Shown piece after piece: positions 1 to 11,009 of a DNA stretch of 64,000 bases. The position numbers and the translations under genes were made by a program. Source of the DNA: Struthio camelus (lineage: Eukaryota > Chordata > Aves > Struthioniformes > Struthionidae). How positions within the stretch are numbered: position 1 is the stretch's first letter; each line of letters opens with the position of its first letter. The stretch spans positions 78,225,987 through 78,289,986 of the forward strand of contig NC_090942.1 of NCBI RefSeq assembly GCF_040807025.1, in the 5' to 3' direction. The notes under the pieces were generated by a model that saw only the letters and a list, made by a program, of their open reading frames with translations, was not told where the DNA came from and ran no database searches.

Positions 1-3000
1 TGAAGCACTTGGGGATCCCTCGGGAAGAAGTGAGAGAGTGAATATTTAAAAGTATTTTCTTATATTTCAGAAGCACAAAGGGTATCCATTGAAAACACGT
101 CCCTTATAGACATCATAACAGGAAGGACTTCCAAATATACTCTTACGCAGACTGCAATTTACTATGAAAAGATCTCCTGCCACAAATCACTGAAGTTCAT
201 TTTGCTAGCAATGCAATTGCCAACTACTATATACCAAGGCATTTCCCTCAGCATGTTTCACAGATCTCAGCTTCTAAGGTGCCACCTGTGTCATGTGTTG
301 CTTCCCCCTCTCAGCCTTCATGGAACCTGCCTGGTGGCTCAAGATATTTGGCAAGGGCAGGAATGAAGATCTGGAAAGGGGCTTTCATACATTCCTGTTG
401 CCTCAAAATCTAGAATTCTGTCTAAAATAACATATACCCCCTTTCTGGCACCAAATGAGTCGGAGAGAGGTTTTAGGGAATGCCTGAGATGAACAAGCCC
501 CTAGCATCATGGTTAGAAAGAGAACTGTGCTTTCCAGAAAAGGCAGCAGGCTGGATGGGCAGGCAGGGAAGTTCTGCATACATGTGCTGACAAGGCTTGC
601 CTATCGAGGGGAATACACACGGGGGAGATAAGGACAGACCCAGTGTTTCTTCTGCAGGAAACAAAAGCTGCTTGCCCTTGACTCAAGGATCAGAAGCAAA
701 ATCTGTGTGTTCAAACTTGTGGCTGCGGCCCCTCATTAGAGTTGTTCTGCCACCCTAATAAACAACATATGGGAAATCTGGGTATTATTGTTTGCCAAAA
801 AGCAAAAATAGCAAAATTTTAATGGCAGCAATGGCATATTCTACAAAAATATGCTGTAAGGAGTAAGTTTGGGACACAGTGGTAAAACATGCTGCCTTCT
901 TCCATTTTTGTGAAAATGTGTAAAAAATGCATAAATTAGCAATGAAAAACCCATGCAATAACACCTGGCACCCTCTCTGGCAAAAGGACTAGAACTCAGG
1001 TGTGCAAAGCCTGCAACACAGGACAGCCTGGAAGCTTACTGCCCCGTCGCCATTCCTGAAGGGACTGTGCATCAGATCTCATATCATGGGGTCTCCAAAA
1101 TACCCCTCTGGAGGGAGCAGGAGGTGCATTCTTCCATGTGAGGCAAACTGGACAGGGCAGGGAAAGGAAGACGCTCTGCTTTCATAGTCTATCCCAGGAC
1201 AGTCTGACAGCGCTCTGTGTCAGTCTCTCTGTCTGACTATCCTTTTCCTTCAACTAGCACACCCATGCACACAGGAACACGCAGATTTCTTGCCCTTCAT
1301 AGCCCCCTTCTGTAAAAGGAAGAGGAGGGTAAGGGGAGCTTTTAGAGTTATGAGACATGCCTTGTCACCAAATGGAAGATTTCAATCTGCAAAGATCTAT
1401 CAATCTAGCATATTACACACAGAGAGATACATGCATCATATTTTGTTTGTTTTGTTAAAAAATAAAGAAAGAAAATAAATGCATGAAAAATATTCTTCTC
1501 TTGCTACAAACACATCAATGCTCATTTTCTCTATATTCTACTTTGGGCCATTTTGTGTAAAATCTTTAATTAAAGTTTTTCTTTGAAATTGTCATCATCA
1601 AACCAGAAGAAAGAAAGTAAAAAATGGAAGGACACAGCTGTGCATATACGAAGTGCTATTCAGTACCAAATGAATTGGAACAAAATAAGTATCGTGACTG
1701 TTATGCTCTTAGTTTTGGCTCTGTATTCTCAGTAGCACAGTCTAACTTGTCACTTTATATTGATTCCATCTGTTTACCCTCTGCAGAGTATTGGCTTCCT
1801 ACGGTGAACATTTCCTATTTACCAGCTGGTAAAGATAGGCCCAAACCAGATAGAAAAGAATTAGACTATTTTCAGATCCTCATAAATGTAAAAACCAAAA
1901 TTAATGGGGGAGGGGAGATAAAAGGAGGGGGAGCGAGGAAGATATATGGGGCCTGATGCTTGTTCATACTGATAGCCCTTTATACCCTGGTAACAATTTT
2001 TAGAGATCTTGAAATTTGTGTAATGAGTATATAAAATAAATCAACTTCCAGGCCCATTTTTACATTTCAAATTTACAATAAGGCTGTTCATGCAAAGTGC
2101 ATCAATCCTAGTACTTCAGTAATCTTTAAAGAGAAGCAATTGGGACCTCATTCACACAAGCCAGCTAGTAGTGAAAGACCTCCACATAAAATGGATGCAC
2201 ACATGTAGTACAGAGCCATCTTTGCACTCTGACAAACTTGAGTTTTCATTATTTCCTTTTCTTACTTGCTGGATTCCTTTCTTAAGGAGACAGTATCATT
2301 TGGAGGAACTGACTCACCTCAGGAGAGTCTTTTTGCTGTTATAAAAGACTACTTCAGGTTGCAACATGGGCTTATTTCTTAAGACTCAGGAACACTGTCA
2401 CTGAAATCTAGGCTCCTTTCTGTGATGACATGTCCTTTCGCAAATATTATTGGGGATCAAATCCTGTTCCTATTTTTGGAGATCTAGCAGCCAAACCAGT
2501 GAAATTTCACTCGATAAGGAGAAAGACGACTTGGGTGCTTGGGAGCTGAGCAGACCTTTATTGAACAGGTCTCTGCAGTGCCAGGGCAGTTGCATGCAGT
2601 CAGGGCATCAGCTGGTCAGGAGTATGGAAAAGAAGGGTCTGGGGTTCTGGTGTTACACAAAATTTCTGGTTCTTGTTACCCTCAGCACATAAAGAAGTGT
2701 ATAACTATCCCAACTACACTGCTGCCTTACTTCCTCAAACACTCACTCACTCAGTAGAGAGGAGCTCTTTCACGCACCATCATTCACATATCCAGGCACA
2801 CATCTGTTTAGCATTTGGCCCAGCTTCATGGGCTAAGTGCTTTGCTTAGGAAGCAGCACTGGGAATTCTAAACATTGGGGCCATTTTTCTACAGAATGCT
2901 GTTACCCCTCTTCCTTGATCTTTTCTTTTTTTTTTTTTTAAACTTGCTTTTCCCAAGATAGTGACCTTCAGTAGTAACATTTTATTGCACGTGACTAGAA

Positions 3001-5249
3001 ACGATGGAGAAACTCCTATAGCCAAAGCTAAACTTAAGAGCTGTGCCCTGGCATTTGAAACATTCAAAATCTTTTCCTACCTTATCTTTGCTTTACTGAG
3101 CAGGTAAGGTTAACTACAAAGGCAGTAAGGCATACTTCCCACAAATACAACTGATAACTTTAGCATCATAAAAGCACTCAAGGATATGTTTGGATCATTT
3201 GATTAAATGAAGTGTCAGCATGGCTACAGCGTCTAAGTGCAGCAGAGTGATGAGAAATTCAAGGCTGTCTGTCAGGGCTCGGTTCCCTTATGACTTTTCA
3301 CTGGCTTGCTGTTTTCTTGATTTTGGCTGTTACAGTAGTTATAATGCCTAAATACAGTTATATGTGCCCAGGTTTATGTGGTAGGAGGTCTGAATATGGC
3401 TCTCTGTCCCTACAAGGAGAAAACTAGTATACTTTTTTCTTTTTTCTTTTTTTTTTTTTAAACTGAGGGCATTAGGAAGTTCTCTCTCTCTTTTTTTTTG
3501 TTTTGTTTTTTAAATGTGCACACACAAATTCACAACCCAATCAAAGTAACCAATATAAACATATCCTTGACTGATGATGGGCATCTAAATGGACGCAGAA
3601 TACAGTTTGGCTTGGGACTAACCACTGTGACATTTCACAGATGAATATTCATTTCCAAGATTGTATGAGTTCTTCAGTGTATCTGAACAATTATCTGCAT
3701 ACATCATGCACTTACATATGCTGAAATACTTATTCAACTGAATTGTTGCTGGAATATTTATGTAGTGGTAACCTTTCCTTAAGTTAATATTTTCTGTTAA
3801 TATACTAAAAATACACAGAATAGCTCTATTTCACAATGTCCTTAAAAAACATACCAGAGAACTTTGTAAATTAAATGTGCCAGAACCCTAATTAGAGCAT
3901 TGGAGGATATTGTACAATTTATGAATTGAAAATGAGATTATATTTCAGCTGTTTCTTTTGTGATAGGAAATGCTTAACATGAAAACATAGATGTTACTCT
4001 TTAGTTAGCTGCATATAGCCAAATGAATAAAAGCTATGACATTAATAATAACTATACCCAGCTATGATTGATAGGCTTTTCTACAGCAAGGAAAGATTGT
4101 CTTGGATACAATCTGTCCTAACAGCCTTGCGATATGTTAATATTTTATTCAGACTAGAGTGAGGATATATTCAGATGTCCTTCCCAGTATAAGGGAAGCA
4201 AATGGGTTGCAAACACTACTGCAGCCTTGAGGTGCAATAACAGCTGTGAAATCAGGAAGATTTTATTTCATCCTCCCAAATTACAGGCCAAGCCCATGCC
4301 AAAGCACAGCAGGAGGTTGGATTTTCCTTGGAATTTACATCAGGTTATGCTGAATGTATTTTTTTCTTCTATGAAGAGACATGAGGTAGAGACAGCAGAC
4401 TCACACAATGCTCTAGAAGGCATGGAATATTTTCCTGAGGACCTCTGTGTCCTTGAAAATAGTAACTATTATCAGGCATGATATCTTGGCATCAGGTTAA
4501 CTCAAAAATATCCAAATACAAGATCACAACGGTGATGAACAGATTTGCACTGGCTCAGTCTATGAAGAAAAAAGTAAAAAAAAAAAAAACACACCCTAGC
4601 TTTCCCAACACCACAATACTACTTCTTCATCAGTCTTAAAAAAAAAAGTTGTTCTGCTATTCAAAACTGCATCAGATATTTCAGTAGCCTGAGCTCTCAG
4701 GTGGCTGAATATTTTTAAGTAAAAAGAATACAAATGAATAAAATGCCATTTTTCCGATATGATAAAACATTTTATATTAGTCTTGCAAACAGGTACAATT
4801 ACAGAAATTGTACCGCCGTGGAGAATCTGGTTTCTTAAATAAATCAGGCCTTGTTATTTGAGCCAGAAGCATTTAGTAATTGAGATATAAAAATCACAGT
4901 GGGACTAAGGTAGTCCTGTGCCAGAGATCTGTTGCAAGACTGTTTGAAAGAGAAGAGTGCTTAGGTTTCTGATGCCAAAAAGGGATTCTCAGTGTGGATT
5001 AGAGTAGAAGCTTTCAAAATACTACTTAGTACTTAAAAAAAAAAAACACACACAAAAAAAATCAGCAATAACACAACCCAGTTATACCACTATGACCAGA
5101 TCTGCATTAAGGAACCACATGGCAGCATCCCTCTAAACATGTTATTAAATTAATATCAGTAACATCAGGAGCAGCAAATATTTATTATTATATCCAAAGT
5201 GAATTACTATACCAGCATTTAGTTTCTATTACTACCCTGAACAACATAC
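1..5249 (-). other. EFCAB6: EFCAB6 intron 5 (continues beyond window)
   Basis: No further EFCAB6 exon was recognised in this 5.2 kb. I looked on the minus strand for the next EF-hand helix-loop-helix and found none bounded by splice sites. The stretch is A+T-rich with short homopolymers (for example T-runs near 2929 and 3451, and an A-run at 4577-4589). Short open frames on both strands lack any family signature. Confidence 0.5.
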
Positions 5250-5316
5250 TTTCTCCTTGAGGAGGGATTCCAGTTGATTTAATGTCATTATTTGGCTACC
5301 TCGGCTGTTGTTCAAC
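5250..5316 (-). CDS. EFCAB6: EFCAB6 exon 5
   Basis: The 67-nt exon lies between acceptor TTATTTTTAG and donor GAGAAA|GTATGT. The single leading base completes Arg149, in agreement with exon 4. It then encodes 22 residues with the motif LNQLESLLKEK and ends in phase 0. The pattern resembles the short linker after the first EF-hand pair in mammalian EFCAB6 (R-T-L-x-E-L-E...GEK). It is too short to have been long-ORF evidence on its own. The call depends on exact phase, good splice sites and the weak linker similarity. Confidence 0.65.
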
Positions 5317-8300
5317 CTAAAAATAAATAATATCATAAAAAAGATTAGATGTACATATAACACAAGTGCATTATAGTATTGTTGAAGACCACTGTAGTGA
5401 CATTAGTGGGAGTTTTGCCTTAGCATGCGAAGAACTATAAACACAAGAAAGTAGCTTGATCCTGCTTTCATTCTAGCTGCTGTTCACAGCCCTGCACTGC
5501 TCCTTGAGCAAGTGTCCACAAATCTAGATCCCTTGGCAGAAGTGAGATTCGGCAGTTGCTCCTCTACCACAAGCATGATAACTGCTAGTGCAGAATACTT
5601 GTGTTCAAGTAGCTTCTTCAGCTGCTATAAGGGACATAAAAGGCTATTAGCAGCTAGATTTGGCCCTCGGAATAATGGAGGACATGGGAATCTTGAAGAT
5701 GGGAAAGTTCCAGTGCCAGTTCTCCCTCTCCCTCTACTCTCGTCAAGTGTTCCCTCAGACAGCAATGAGCACCTCTCCCCCTCAGAACAAATCTGAGATC
5801 CACTCATCACCAGGAACTTTTAAAATTATTTTTAAAATAAAAAATAAAGACACATTAATTTGCTTTTACTTTTGCTTCCTCATGCCATTGACTTGCATCA
5901 AGCAACAGAACAGGTCATTTTCATAGTCAGCTATTAGCAAAGTTTACATTCACAAGTGGGTTCTTTGGGTGCTGAGTCCTATTCACTGCACACCTTTCAG
6001 TGGTTCGGCTTTAAGCACATGCTCCTGAAAAGCATTGTGGAATTTTATTCATATTTGAATTTGTGGAATGAACTCCTAAAAATCAAGCTCTCCCATAACT
6101 TCAGCCTCTGAATTCAGTGGAATTGCCCGAGTTTTAAATCGGGAGAGAAAGTAGCTCTAATAATCCCTCTCAGCAAAACTTCTTCGGAAAAAAAGCACCT
6201 GTACTGCCCTCCAGTGGTGAAATATATTCACAATCCTACCATTATTTTGGCTTCCCTACATTGCACACATTTTCAATGAAGTTCTCTAACAAACTACCTA
6301 GCCAAAAGACAATATCTTCTAAACCTGATCCTTACCTTCTACATTTTAGTAAGTTTAAAAGTAAATCAAGAGTAATATCTTGTATATTCTTCCTGAAAGT
6401 TAGAGGGAAAAAAAAAAATCTAACCCCAAGTATATAATAAGCTTTACCATTTTTATTATTTTCTATGTAATTAAGAAAAGATTAACCTTTCACTCCACAA
6501 GAGATCCCTCATTTGTTATTTAATTAGTTTTTGCTAATTAATTAGAATTTTTTAAGCTCCTCTGTCTCTCAGAGAGAGTGGCTTAGATCCCTCCCTTTTT
6601 CTGCTTTTCTTTTGCTGCTCCTCTTCTTCCTCCTGCCTCCTTTCAAAGTCCTAATCCTATTTTTCTATCCTCAGTATTACATTCTTTCATTCACTCTTTG
6701 TCTGAGAGTCTTCTAGCTTTGCCCTTGCTGGGAGCAAAGTTAGACTGGAATTTACATAATATTTTCTGAGACAGCTCCTTATTGAAGCCCTGAACATACA
6801 ACCCCACAGTACAAACTGAAGGAAAAGGACTCCCTGCAGAATTCCATCTTTTACATTGCACTAGGGGTGGGGAGGAAGAGTGTGGTGCTAGAAAACATTT
6901 AGTGCTCCACTGAGAAAGCTACTGTGAAAGTACAGAATTTTTTATGTTATTTATTTTTATGTAGTATATCTCTACTTTCCATTTTACTTTTCAAGCAGCA
7001 TTCTTCTTTGAAACGGAAGAATCCCAGCTTAATCCCAGTTCACACAAAGTTGGTTTCTCTTCAGCTTTATCTTTGAAAAGCTGCTTGCATTGGAAATGAA
7101 GAGGAACACAAGTTGGTTACTTCTAAATGAATGAATCCTGTCACACTGTAACTTTCCCATTACTGAGACCTTTATCTCGGCTTCTATGTTTCACTTAAAA
7201 ACAGGGCAGGTTGAGTAATACCTTTTGGAATTCCTATTTAATACAATTGTTTATAACTTCTTTCATATTCAATAACTCTTACTGATGAGTCTTAAAGGTT
7301 CATGCATTTCCATGAGCAGATCAATGGCTTAGCAGACCATTCCCTTTCCTTTGGCAATCACATAACTTTCCTATGGCAACTACACCAATCACACATACAG
7401 GGAAAAAAAAAAAGCACTTTTAGAAAATTTATTGTATCTCTATCTCACTAGAAGCTCAATTCTGCTTTAAAAACTAGACAACTGGCAAGTGATTCATTAT
7501 TACAATTTAGGAGCAATTTGACTGCACAGTATGAAACACTTACCTTTTTAGCATGCTGGTACTTCTGGCAACTTCAGTGAACTTTGAGAGGAAGTCAAGA
7601 TAGGGCACAGTAACTTTGCCAATATTTGGGACCTGTATTTCAGTGAACATGGATAAGAACATGGATAAGAACATGGATAAGAACATGGATAAGAACATGG
7701 ATAAGAACATGGATAAGAACATGGATAAGAACATGGATAAGAACATGGATAAGAACATGGATAAGAACAGATATTTCTAAATACTTCCATTTGCATTACT
7801 AATTTATTCTTTTCTTAAAGGACAAAAAATAAATTTATCTTATAATCTTGCCTTTGTTCTGTGCATCATACATTTTTTCTTATCAGCAACTTGTCTAGAA
7901 TTAAACAGAGCATGAATTTAATACCTAGTAAATCCCCCAACACAAAGTTATAGACTACAAGTCTTTCCATCATGTAAAAGAAGGATTTTTTTTTTATCTA
8001 GCTCTGATCTTTTATATCTGTTTGTGAAGGTCTATTCATTCTCATCAGCATCTGCAACACACCCTTCTGTTGTTCAAAAGGAACGTGCATTTCAGCTGTG
8101 TATGCATCCCCATATTGACAATTTAGTACTAGCAAGAAGTTTAACATCAATCTTAGCTAAAATGAGGTTAGCCTTTTACAGACTTATTAGTTTAAAACAC
8201 AGCGATAACATCTCAGCTCACCCACATTAAACAAACAAGAGTCAACAATCAAACTCACTAGATAAAGATATAAACCTTAACATCTCTTACACTTTCCGGA

Positions 8301-11001
8301 CAGTAATTTAATTGCACAATAATGCTGGTGCAGACTGTGCTTCAGAACACTCCCCCATTTTGGATGTGTCAGCCATAATATCATGTGTTCCCCAATGTTC
8401 CTTAAAGTCCACTCTGATTTATGCCACCTTATAAACCACAGTCAGAAGTTAGCTGATAAACTCCCAATACAGACAAAAAGCATGTGGTCTTTGATTCGTA
8501 GTGTACAACCTGATCTATCCACATTGGTAACACTGCATGTATATTAAACTGCAAGGAGTTTTTCTGGTTTTTGGGTTTTTTTTTTTTTTTAAATCACAAA
8601 ATCTTACTAGCAAACTGCAACCCTTTCAAGTAGTGAGACAAGCCACACAGAATCCTCTTATAAAATAGCAACGGCCAAATCCAGTGCACGTTTCTTTTGC
8701 AAGTTTTCCACTGCTTCCGTTTGAACTACTCGCATAAGGATGTGATCGTGTCTAGCATCTCTTTCATAATACTGGTCTGGAACCTGCTCCCATTGAAACC
8801 TGTGGAAATGTTGTTCTTGACATCAATAAGAACAGCCTCTAAATGATTATGAACAGCAATGACATAGCATACCTCTGCCAGCACAGCATCAAACTCGGCT
8901 TGGGTTAGAGGGAAAAGAAAAGTTTCAATCACTCTCCTAAATTCATCCTTTGTGATTGTCAGGGTTTGACCAACATCAAGAGTTTGAAATGCTTTTTTCA
9001 GTTCATCTTCTTTTTCAGCTGTCTTTTGAAGTAAGATCTGCCCAATGTCCCGGGAGAATAATGTGCGATCTGGGACAGAGCTCACAGATGCAGCTGTAAA
9101 ATATATTAGGCAGTCATCACACACTCCTAAGCCTGGTGAAGTCACACATTTTTCTGAGAATTCAGTACAAGCCAGTTCATCTCCAGAGATATACAAGCAA
9201 ATCAGTTATTTTTTGTCCACTGATTTGAAAGCAATGAATGAAAACAATTTTAAGTATTTTAATAAGATACCCACATCTTTTTCTGATACTATAGCCAAAA
9301 CAGGAACTCGGAATATACAGTTACATGTTCAAAGTTAAAAAAACAATAAATAAAGTCACACTACATAGGCACATTCTTTGACAATAGCCCTCCCACTTGA
9401 GACTACAGATAGGATTTCTTTGCCTTGTAAAAGTTAGAGACTTTATTCAGTTATTCAGCCTTGGGTAGAGATATCACCTACCAGTGGGATCAATATTCAT
9501 TGTCTGTACGTGAAGTCTACCACTGCAGAGTCTTTAAAGCCTACTCAGCCTCCTCCTCCTAAAAACATGTCTGGCAATGAAGAGAGTGAAAGTACCTGAC
9601 AGTACCACGCAGCGTACAGATACCTCTGGCTCTCAGTAGACTCAAATAATAATTAAACAAGGACCAAAAGATTTGGCCTGATGTTTCTGTTGGCTTAATA
9701 ATGAGCCAGACTGAGCTATAGCTATGAACATTTAATTAACTACCACTTGAATCAGTGGGGGTTTTATACACAAATCTGAATACAGAGGCTAGTTCATATT
9801 TACATTTTTTCCATACTTTCGTCTAGGATCTGCTCTTAAACAAAACACAGTTGCCTTCAGAGGAAGCTTTGTTTACAAGAAGGAAGATGGCAACACATGT
9901 TTTTGGTTATTTACAGCTTTGTTGCTGTTTTACAGGAGCCATCTTTTTTCTTATGCTCATCCTTTTCTTACAAAAAGGAAGATGCAATCATGGATGCCTT
10001 GTACATTTCATTTTAACTTTTGAGTCATTCTTACAAAAGAAAGCATTCAAACTCACAGCTGGATATAGCTTTGGTGAAATCAATAGAGCTGTCACAGCTT
10101 ACCCCTGCAATGAGTCTGACCCTAAATCTAAACTACATGGCAAAGAGAGAAGGAAAAAGTGACATGAACTGTGATGGAGGAAGCCTTGCATGATAACTTA
10201 AAGTCACTTGCAAGAAAAATGTCCACTTTGGGATTAGCAGCAAATGCATACTTGATTGGAACAAACTGTCGATCTTACTGCTCCAAAAAAAAAAGAGCTT
10301 TCTGTGGTAAGTGTATAGCCATTTCAAATGATTTCCTAAAGGATAAGATGTATATCAAGTGTGATAATGGGTAATAATTGGCAAGTTATCTGTAGTGATT
10401 TAAGAATATGAGAGAGACAGAGGTCCAAAGCAGGAATCTCTCTCAAGATCCAATGGACTGCAGAGAAGGGAAGAAAATAAAGACCCTGTTTCCCTACCAG
10501 AATGCAAGCAGGAAGAGGAGGAGTTAGGTGAGAAGAGCCATGGCTCCCTCCTCCACCCTCTCTCCATAAATAGAACAAGATTGATTCTGTTGGTGTCCAA
10601 AGGATTTAGGGAACGTGTTGCACCTTCTCTCAAAGTACTTCACAAAACATGCCTCAGCCAACTCTAGATGGCACAAGGGATCCTTGGCCACAGCAGCTTG
10701 CTATGCTGAAAGATACCACTGACCCCAAAGCAAGTAACAGGACAGAAGGAATTGAGGGGGCAATGCTACCTGCAAGCTAGACAGAGCTTATCCTCTCAGC
10801 AATTGAAAGATTTTGAATTAAAGTCCCCAGGCTACGAAAACTTAGATCTCAGTACAAACCCGCACCTGATTTAATTGAATTCTGCCTGTCACCACACAAC
10901 GATGCTCTGCTTTGCGTAGACTGCAGTCGTGGGTTAAACGTGATTCCTTGAGAGAAGGAGTGTAAGGCACTTAAGTCTTCTGCCTTTGTCACTCTGGCCA
11001 T
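5250..11001 (-). CDS. EFCAB6: EFCAB6, EF-hand calcium-binding domain protein 6, 5' portion (partial gene)
   Basis: Four coding exons join as complement(5250..5316,7544..7632,8873..9093,10866..11001), giving the first 171 residues; the rest lies beyond base 1. All visible junctions are AG/GT and the phases agree (1, 0, 2, 0). Identification rests on the first EF-hand pair: a helix with DELKKAF, a loop at residues 85-96 (D-V-G-Q-T-L-T-I-T-K-D-E), FPLT-x-x-EFD, then TVPYLDFLSKF. This is the pattern of the first repeat of vertebrate EFCAB6 (DJBP), a protein of about 1,500 residues made of many degenerate EF-hands. The loop lacks the usual acidic residues at positions 3 and 5 and the Gly at 6, so calcium binding here is doubtful. 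The family is known from testis, as a DJ-1/androgen-receptor partner and as a ciliary doublet protein. The neighbour SULT4A1, on the same strand, supports the assignment by synteny. Confidence 0.88.
5317..7543 (-). other. EFCAB6: EFCAB6 intron 4
   Basis: Non-coding by exclusion. It contains a CTCF-like motif at 6204-6217 and A/T-rich low-complexity DNA around 6400-6550. The open frames near 5512-5926 have no supporting homology. Confidence 0.6.
6204..6217 (-). promoter_or_regulatory. CTCF-like motif
   Basis: On the minus strand the 14-mer CCACTGGAGGGCAG fits the CTCF core CCASYAGRKGGCRS with one mismatch, at position 6. It lies in EFCAB6 intron 4. Sequence match only; occupancy is unknown. 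Confidence 0.35.
7544..7632 (-). CDS. EFCAB6: EFCAB6 exon 4, second half of EF-hand pair
   Basis: The 89-nt exon lies between acceptor ACTGAAATACAG and donor AAAAAG|GTAAGT. It starts in phase 0 and encodes residues 120-148 plus two bases of codon 149. The peptide begins VPNIGKVTVPYLDFLSKF, the second, calcium-free EF motif that follows the first hand in this family. The acceptor is unusual: a 12-bp minisatellite begins 12 nt upstream of it, is open in the same frame, and is preceded by an alternative AG at 7778-7777. Use of that AG would extend the exon in frame by 48 codons. Confidence 0.88.
7645..7769 (-). repeat. 12-bp minisatellite, 10 identical copies
   Basis: The plus-strand unit GAACATGGATAA is repeated ten times without a single mismatch (7645-7764), followed by a partial unit GAACA. 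On the minus strand it reads TTATCCATGTTC. The array ends 12 nt before the acceptor AG of EFCAB6 exon 4, so it occupies the branch-point/polypyrimidine zone. Each copy contains CTTAT, a match to the branch-point consensus yUnAy. The 12-bp unit preserves the exon's reading frame as L-S-M-F repeats and contains no stop. Perfect copy identity suggests recent expansion or homogenisation, so copy number is probably polymorphic. Confidence 0.95.
7770..8872 (-). other. EFCAB6: EFCAB6 intron 3, rest
   Basis: No coding or RNA gene was seen. There is a T-run at about 8575-8591. Apart from the minisatellite and the alternative AG at 7778-7777, nothing stands out. Confidence 0.6.
8873..9093 (-). CDS. EFCAB6: EFCAB6 exon 3, first EF-hand
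   Basis: The 221-nt exon lies between acceptor TATATTTTACAG and donor GCAGAG|GTATGC. It completes Ala46 and encodes residues 47-119, ending in phase 0. The order is a Ser-rich stretch, helix E with ILLQK...DELKKAFQTL (65-84), the 12-residue loop 85-96, then helix F and FPLTQAEFDAVLAE (106-119). The loop keeps Asp1 and Glu12 but has Gly, Thr and Leu at positions 3, 5 and 6, so it is a degenerate calcium site. This exon gives the clearest match to EFCAB6. An open frame continues past the donor into intron but adds nothing family-like. Confidence 0.9.
9094..10865 (-). other. EFCAB6: EFCAB6 intron 2
   Basis: Phases of exons 2 and 3 join directly, so no exon is required here and none was recognised. 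Open frames near 9851-10374 (plus) and 10336-10633 (minus) show no family motif. Confidence 0.6.
10866..11001 (-). CDS. EFCAB6: EFCAB6 exon 2, coding start
   Basis: The exon runs from 11009 (acceptor TTTAAATCCAG) to 10866 (donor AAATCAG|GTGCGG). The ATG at 11001-10999 lies in a strong context, GAAGCCATGG, eight bases into the exon. It encodes 45 residues plus the first base of codon 46. The segment is Ser/Thr/Arg-rich with no domain, as expected for the linker ahead of the first EF-hand. The distance from this Met to the conserved first helix (about 65 residues) is what I recall for mammalian EFCAB6. The sequence itself is poorly conserved, so the start is supported by splice phase and context rather than by homology. 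Confidence 0.75.
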
Positions 11002-11009
11002 GGCTTCCC

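Noticed and set aside
7645-7769. Regular short repeats that might suggest a CRISPR-like array
   Set aside because: The units are head-to-tail with no spacers, 12 bp long, inside a vertebrate intron.
7540-7796. Minus-strand open frames of 72-82 codons made of M-F-L-S or S-Y-P-C repeats
   Set aside because: They are products of the 12-bp minisatellite read in two frames, not an independent gene. Only the frame joined to EFCAB6 exon 4 is of interest and is reported as such.
9045-9338. 97-codon plus-strand ORF
   Set aside because: It overlaps EFCAB6 exon 3 and its upstream intron on the opposite strand and is a shadow of the real coding exon.
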